NCBI RefSeq assembly: GCF_010725885.1
Contig: NZ_AP022600.1
Location: 2,542,001-2,606,000 of the forward strand
Source of the DNA: Mycolicibacterium tokaiense
Lineage (GTDB): Bacteria; Actinomycetota; Actinomycetes; Mycobacteriales; Mycobacteriaceae
Direction of reading: 5' to 3'
Length of the DNA: 64,000 bases
Shown: piece by piece, positions 60,499 to 64,000 of the stretch
How the letters are laid out: the number at the start of each line of letters is the position of its first letter
Numbering within the stretch: the stretch's first letter is position 1
Made by a program: the position numbers and the translations under genes
Notes under the pieces: model-generated
What the model was told of the DNA's origin: nothing
What the model saw: the letters and a program-made list of their open reading frames with translations, nothing else
Databases searched by the model: none

Positions 60499-61769
60499 CG
60501 GCTCTGCATGAGCCCAAGGCTCCTCCGGTGACACTGCGTCCGCTGGGCGCTCCGGGGCACATGGGTGTCGACTACGAGGAGCGGGTGGACTTCGCCCGGT
60601 TGCGGGACTATCGCATCGGGCGGGCGAAGGCCGCGCTGGAGGCGTCGGGGTGTGGCGCGTTCCTGCTGTTCGACTTCTACAACATCCGGTACACCACGCA
60701 GACGTGGATCGGTGGGGCACTGGGCGACAAGATGATTCGCTACTGCCTGCTGACCCGCGACCGGGAGCCCATCCTGTGGGACTTCGGCTCGGCCGTGCGG
60801 CACCACAAGCTCTACAGCCCGTGGCTGCCGCAGGAGAACTGGCGAGCCGGCTTCCTGGGCTTCCGCGGGGCGGTGGCCCCGGAGGCCGGGCTGATGCGCG
60901 ATGCGGTCACCGAGATCAAGGCGCTGCTGGTCGAGGCCGGCGTGGCCGACGAGCCGGTGGGCATGGACATCGTGGAGCCGCCGTTCCTGTTCGAGATGCA
61001 GCGCCAGGGACTGTCGGTGGTCGATGCTCAGCAGTCGATGCTCGACGCCCGGGTGATCAAGTCGGGCGACGAGATCATGTTGCTCAACCAGGCCGCAGCC
61101 ATGGTCGACGGGGTGTACCAGGACATCGTCGATGCGCTCAAGCCCGGCGTGCGGGAGAACGAGATCGTGGCGCTGGCCAACAAACGGCTCTACGAGTTGG
61201 GGTCCGATCAGGTGGAGGCCGTCAACGCCATCTCCGGCGAACGGTGTAATCCGCACCCGCACAACTTCACCGATCGGATCATCCGTCCCGGTGATCAGGC
61301 GTTCTTCGACATCATCCACTCCTACAACGGGTATCGGACCTGCTACTACCGCACCTTCGGGGTGGGATCGGCCACGCAGAGTCAGCGTGATGCCTACAAG
61401 CAGGCCCGGGAGTGGATGGACCGGTCCATCGACGCGATCCGCCCGGGTGTGGGTTCGGATCAGATCGCCCGGTTGCTGCCCAAGGCCGAGGACTTCGGGT
61501 TCGAGAACGAGATGGCGGCCTTCGGGTTGCAGTTCGCCCACGGTCTGGGACTGGGGCTGCATGAGCGGCCCATCATCTCGCGGCTGAACTCGCTGGAGAA
61601 CCCGTTGGAGATCCAGGCGGGCATGGTGTTCGCGATGGAGACCTACTGCCCGGCCTCCGACGGCACCTCGGCCGCACGCATCGAAGAGGAAGTGGTGGTC
61701 ACCGACGACGGCCCGGTGATCCTGACGAAGTTCCCGGCTCAGGAACTCTTCGTCGCCAACGAGTACTAG
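60495..61769 (+). CDS. M24 pita-bread-fold enzyme with a Cys in the metal site
   Basis: A 424-residue creatinase/aminopeptidase-P-like enzyme. The N-terminal creatinase domain (about 30-200) has FLLFDFYNIRYTTQTW. In the C-terminal domain the metal ligands appear as Asp272 (FFDIIHSYNGYR), His349 (FAHGLGLGLHE), Glu382 (AMETY) and Glu397 (RIEEEVVV). The position of the second aspartate, normally 11 residues after the first, is Cys283 (YRTCYYRTF). Relatives include creatinase, ectoine hydrolase and the DMSP lyase DddP, so a non-peptidase reaction is likely. Last gene of the LacI-controlled operon. Confidence 0.85.
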   Translation: MTALHEPKAPPVTLRPLGAPGHMGVDYEERVDFARLRDYRIGRAKAALEASGCGAFLLFDFYNIRYTTQTWIGGALGDKMIRYCLLTRDREPILWDFGSAVRHHKLYSPWLPQENWRAGFLGFRGAVAPEAGLMRDAVTEIKALLVEAGVADEPVGMDIVEPPFLFEMQRQGLSVVDAQQSMLDARVIKSGDEIMLLNQAAAMVDGVYQDIVDALKPGVRENEIVALANKRLYELGSDQVEAVNAISGERCNPHPHNFTDRIIRPGDQAFFDIIHSYNGYRTCYYRTFGVGSATQSQRDAYKQAREWMDRSIDAIRPGVGSDQIARLLPKAEDFGFENEMAAFGLQFAHGLGLGLHERPIISRLNSLENPLEIQAGMVFAMETYCPASDGTSAARIEEEVVVTDDGPVILTKFPAQELFVANEY

Positions 61770-61791
61770 CGGGACCCCTCGCCCGCAGAAC

Positions 61792-61829
61792 AAGTGCGGC
61801 GCCCCTGAACGGGGGCGCCGCACTTTTCT
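61792..61829 (+). terminator. Terminator of the ABC/M24 operon
   Basis: A perfect 14-bp stem (61792-61805 with 61812-61825) and 6-nt loop, ending in CACTTTTCTGTG. It also faces the end of the convergent epimerase gene at 61838. Confidence 0.9.
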
Positions 61830-61837
61830 GTGTCACC

Positions 61838-62767
61838 TCATGTTGCTCGATACCACCGCACCGTCTCGGCAAGCGCGGTCTCGTGATCGGTCACGGGCAG
61901 CGGGCCGAAAACGCCGTCGAACTTGGCATGGTCCACCACCCAGGGGTGGGTGCGTTGGTGATCCATCTCGTCGTAGCCGCGGAGTCTGGGATCTAACAGG
62001 CCGAGTAGCCGGACGGTGGCGGCAGGCAGCCGTAACGGATGACGCTCACGGCCCGCGACGCGGCCGGTCAACCTGATGAACTCGGCGATCGTCAGCGTCT
62101 CGGCGGCGGGTGTGTGCCAGATCTGCCCGTCGGCACGCGCGTCGTCACCCAGGATGATGAGCGCACGCGCGGTGTCACTGGAGTACCCGAAGGTGTGCGG
62201 AATGCCCAACGGCGCGAACCACATCGGCCGCCGGCCGCGGGACAACGGCCCCACAATCAGTTCCCCGGGCAGCGACATTCGCGCATCCGGGCCGTAGTAG
62301 TCGCTGATGCGACCGATCGTCACCCGCATCCGACCGCGCTCGTGCGCGGCCAGCAGCGTGTGCCCGAGGTCGGCGCGCATTCTCTCCTTCGGGCCGACCG
62401 GTCGCTGCGGCGTCTGTTCGGTGATCGGTCCGGTCACCGGCCCGTAGGCGTACAGATTGTCGGCGAATACCACCTTTGCACCCGTGGCCTCTGCTGCGGC
62501 GATGACGTTGTCGATCATGACCGGGAACGAGGCCACCCACTCGGGGTAGGGCACATTGGCTGCCATGTGGATGACTGCCGCATCATGGCACGCGGCGATC
62601 AGCGCCTCCCTGTCCATGACGTCGGTGCGGTGGTTCTCGACACCTGGTGGCAGTCCCTTGCCGGTTCGCGTGACGCCGCGTACCGGTCGACCATCAGTCG
62701 ACAGCTGGCGGGCGATTTCTGCGCCGAGGCCGCTGCCGGCACCCAATACCACTGTCGTCTCGCTCAT
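61838..62767 (-). CDS. NAD-dependent epimerase/dehydratase family protein
   Basis: A 309-residue extended SDR. VVLGAGSGLGAEIARQL is the cofactor loop, HMAANVPYPEW a strand-4 region, and DNLYAYGP replaces the usual Tyr-x-x-x-Lys neighbourhood; IGRISDYYGPDA follows. The classical YxxxK is not evident, so it may be a reductase-like (atypical) member. ATGA overlap with the flavin reductase gene. Confidence 0.83.
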   Translation of the reverse strand: MSETTVVLGAGSGLGAEIARQLSTDGRPVRGVTRTGKGLPPGVENHRTDVMDREALIAACHDAAVIHMAANVPYPEWVASFPVMIDNVIAAAEATGAKVVFADNLYAYGPVTGPITEQTPQRPVGPKERMRADLGHTLLAAHERGRMRVTIGRISDYYGPDARMSLPGELIVGPLSRGRRPMWFAPLGIPHTFGYSSDTARALIILGDDARADGQIWHTPAAETLTIAEFIRLTGRVAGRERHPLRLPAATVRLLGLLDPRLRGYDEMDHQRTHPWVVDHAKFDGVFGPLPVTDHETALAETVRWYRAT

Positions 62768-63291
62768 AACTCTCCTCGTATGGTGGCGGCCATCCGTCGA
62801 AAGTCACTGCCCTGGAACACCAACGGTTCATGGTCTGCGTCCACGTGGATGGTTCTGATCAGGAACAGCGCGATCGTGTGGTCGCCCCCGGGCAGCTCAT
62901 CGAACAACTCGCAGTCCAGGTGAGCGGCGGCGTGGTCGAGGAACACCGCACCGCTGTGGTGGGGCGTCCAGCTGACGTCGTTGAACCGGTCGCCGTTCTT
63001 GGCGGCCAACCGCCGGCAGCTCGGGCCCTGGGTGTCGTTGAGCAGACTGATCCCCAACCGGGAGAACCCACGCAGCACCGGCCAGGTCGAGGAGCTACGC
63101 GCCATCGCCACCGACACCAGGGGAGGATCCAGCGACAGGGGGGTGAACGAACTGGCCGCCATCCCGTGCGGGACACCGGCAGAGTCGAGCCCGCACACCG
63201 CCACAACGCTCTGCGGTACTTTCGCGAAGGCCGCTCGCAATTGCGCCGGGTCGGACGGTACATCCGCGAAGGCGGACGGCTTGCTAGCCAT
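62764..63291 (-). CDS. Flavin reductase-like FMN-binding protein
   Basis: A 175-residue split-barrel flavin reductase (PF01613). VPQSVVAVCGLDSAGVPHGMAASSFTPLSLDPPLVS is the typical FMN-binding N-terminal half, with HLDCELFDELPGGDHTIALFLI later. It supplies reduced flavin to a monooxygenase or acts on its own; no partner oxygenase is visible in the window. It overlaps the aconitase-family small subunit gene by 8 bp. Confidence 0.9.
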   Translation of the reverse strand: MASKPSAFADVPSDPAQLRAAFAKVPQSVVAVCGLDSAGVPHGMAASSFTPLSLDPPLVSVAMARSSSTWPVLRGFSRLGISLLNDTQGPSCRRLAAKNGDRFNDVSWTPHHSGAVFLDHAAAHLDCELFDELPGGDHTIALFLIRTIHVDADHEPLVFQGSDFRRMAATIRGEL

Positions 63292-63817
63292 CGGCGCGGC
63301 CGCTGCTCGGCGGGGTGGGACGCAGGTATCCGGCAGCTTCGAGCTGGTTCATCAGTCCCCCTGCAGCCAGCATGTCCTCGATGAACTGCGGGAAGGGATC
63401 GAATACCGTTGTGGTGCACTGGGATTCATTGACGAGCTGAGCTGTACTCAGGTTGATGTCAAGCAGGTCACCCTCGGTGATCACCGTCCGCGCAGCGGGG
63501 ACGGTGATGGCGGGCAGACCGTAGTTGAGCAGGTTGCGGTGAAACAGCGAGTTGAACTGTTCGGCGATGAGACAGGTGATCCCGATCTCGAGGAACAGCT
63601 CGGCGACCGGCCGGCTGGATCCCAGTCCGAAATTGCGTCCGGCGACCACGATGTCACCAGGGGCGGCCAGTGCGGGCCAGCCGGGGCGGGTGGCGTCGAA
63701 CATGTGCTGCGCCGCTTCGGCGGGAGGGAGTTTCATGGCGAAGCCGGGGTACATGTCATCGGTGTTGACCTCATCGCCGAATACCCAGGCTCGACCGCGG
63801 ATCTGCGGCAGCGTCAT
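63284..63817 (-). CDS. Aconitase-family small subunit (LeuD-like)
   Basis: A 177-residue swivel-domain protein. [18 protein letters not shown] at the start and [33 protein letters not shown] are the hallmark motifs of isopropylmalate/dimethylmalate/homoaconitate dehydratase small subunits. Location next to a flavin reductase and an epimerase, not leu genes, argues for a catabolic hydratase rather than leucine synthesis. ATG overlaps the large-subunit stop (ATGA). Confidence 0.88.
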   Translation of the reverse strand: MTLPQIRGRAWVFGDEVNTDDMYPGFAMKLPPAEAAQHMFDATRPGWPALAAPGDIVVAGRNFGLGSSRPVAELFLEIGITCLIAEQFNSLFHRNLLNYGLPAITVPAARTVITEGDLLDINLSTAQLVNESQCTTTVFDPFPQFIEDMLAAGGLMNQLEAAGYLRPTPPSSGRADG

Positions 63818-64000
63818 CGGTGTGCCTCCGTCAACCGAACCGGCGCAGTGATGTGCCCGGCGATGGCCGACGCGGCGACGGTGGCGGGCGACGCCATGTA
63901 GATGGAGGCCTCCGTGCTACCCATCCGTCCGCGGAAGTTCCTGGTGCTGGCCGTGATACACACCTCCGACGGTGCGAGCAGACCCATGTGGTAACCGAAG
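63814..64000 (-). CDS. Aconitase-family large subunit (LeuC-like), partial
   Basis: Only the C-terminal 61 codons are inside the window. The product reads [20 protein letters not shown], then [21 protein letters not shown] and ends TEAHR. The [10 protein letters not shown] motif is the classic C-terminal signature of LeuC/aconitase large subunits, which carry the iron-sulphur cluster upstream. It forms the hydratase with the small subunit at 63284. Confidence 0.9.
   Translation of the reverse strand, partial: FGYHMGLLAPSEVCITASTRNFRGRMGSTEASIYMASPATVAASAIAGHITAPVRLTEAHR

Noticed and set aside
1..64000. CRISPR array or cas genes
   Set aside because: No regularly spaced repeat series with unique spacers and no Cas motifs. 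The only short phased repeats are the 6-mer iterons at 19173-19422.

Overview
The window reads as a high-GC actinobacterial chromosome, most likely a rapidly growing mycobacterium (Mycolicibacterium/Mycobacterium). The reasons are a phoU(phoY2) - LCP protein - dus - desA1 - TetR - MpaB-like gene order that matches the M. tuberculosis Rv0821c-Rv0826 neighbourhood as I remember it, a DUF732 protein, a TAP-domain secreted hydrolase, a 13E12-type HNH protein, a DapC-like aminotransferase and typical mycobacterial tRNAs.

Layout. (1) 1-11182: conserved core, comprising phosphate-signalling PhoU, an envelope LCP protein, a tRNA-dihydrouridine synthase, acyl-ACP desaturase DesA1, regulator, oxygenase-like protein, a membrane Ser/Thr kinase, an orphan DNA methyltransferase and secreted proteins. 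(2) 11183-25263: a 14.0-kb integrated element bounded by a perfect 50-bp direct repeat of the 3' end of tRNA-Lys. It has a coupled serine recombinase and tyrosine integrase, two excisionase-like MerR/HTH proteins, prim-pol and P4/D5-type helicase genes, a helically phased iteron array (candidate origin), a solo capsid-like gene with a small partner, a protein with a phage-type HGG zinc module, and a XamI-family restriction enzyme with a C5-cytosine methyltransferase. It has no portal, large terminase, protease, tail or lysis genes, so it looks like a phage satellite in the style of M. tuberculosis phiRv1/phiRv2. It is the most interesting part of the window. (3) 25215-25737: tRNA-Lys, -Glu, -Asp, -Phe.

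(4) 26983-39379: a polyol/ketose utilisation locus. A SorC-type regulator and a short-chain dehydrogenase face a ten-gene operon of sugar-phosphate isomerase (SIS), FGGY kinase, ribulose-phosphate-epimerase-like protein, two zinc alcohol dehydrogenases, a second SDR, and a ribose-type ABC importer with two near-duplicate binding lipoproteins. (5) 39398-48961: small hypothetical genes (one apparently frameshifted UBP zinc finger), a cyanase - formate/nitrite-channel - AIM24 operon with a divergent PAS-AraC regulator, an F420-type LLM oxidoreductase, a repeat pair and a 13E12 HNH protein, then a DMT exporter and dapC.

(6) 49030-61829: a LacI-controlled uptake/catabolism locus. Three matching palindromic operators lie before a signal-less binding-protein-like gene, an MFS gene and a branched-chain-type ABC operon, which ends with a hydroxyacid-dehydrogenase-like gene and an M24 pita-bread enzyme that carries Cys in place of a metal-binding Asp. 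(7) 61838-64000: a minus-strand operon of aconitase-family large (partial) and small subunits, a flavin reductase and an NAD-dependent epimerase. Product calls rest on motifs and family recall only; no searches were run.
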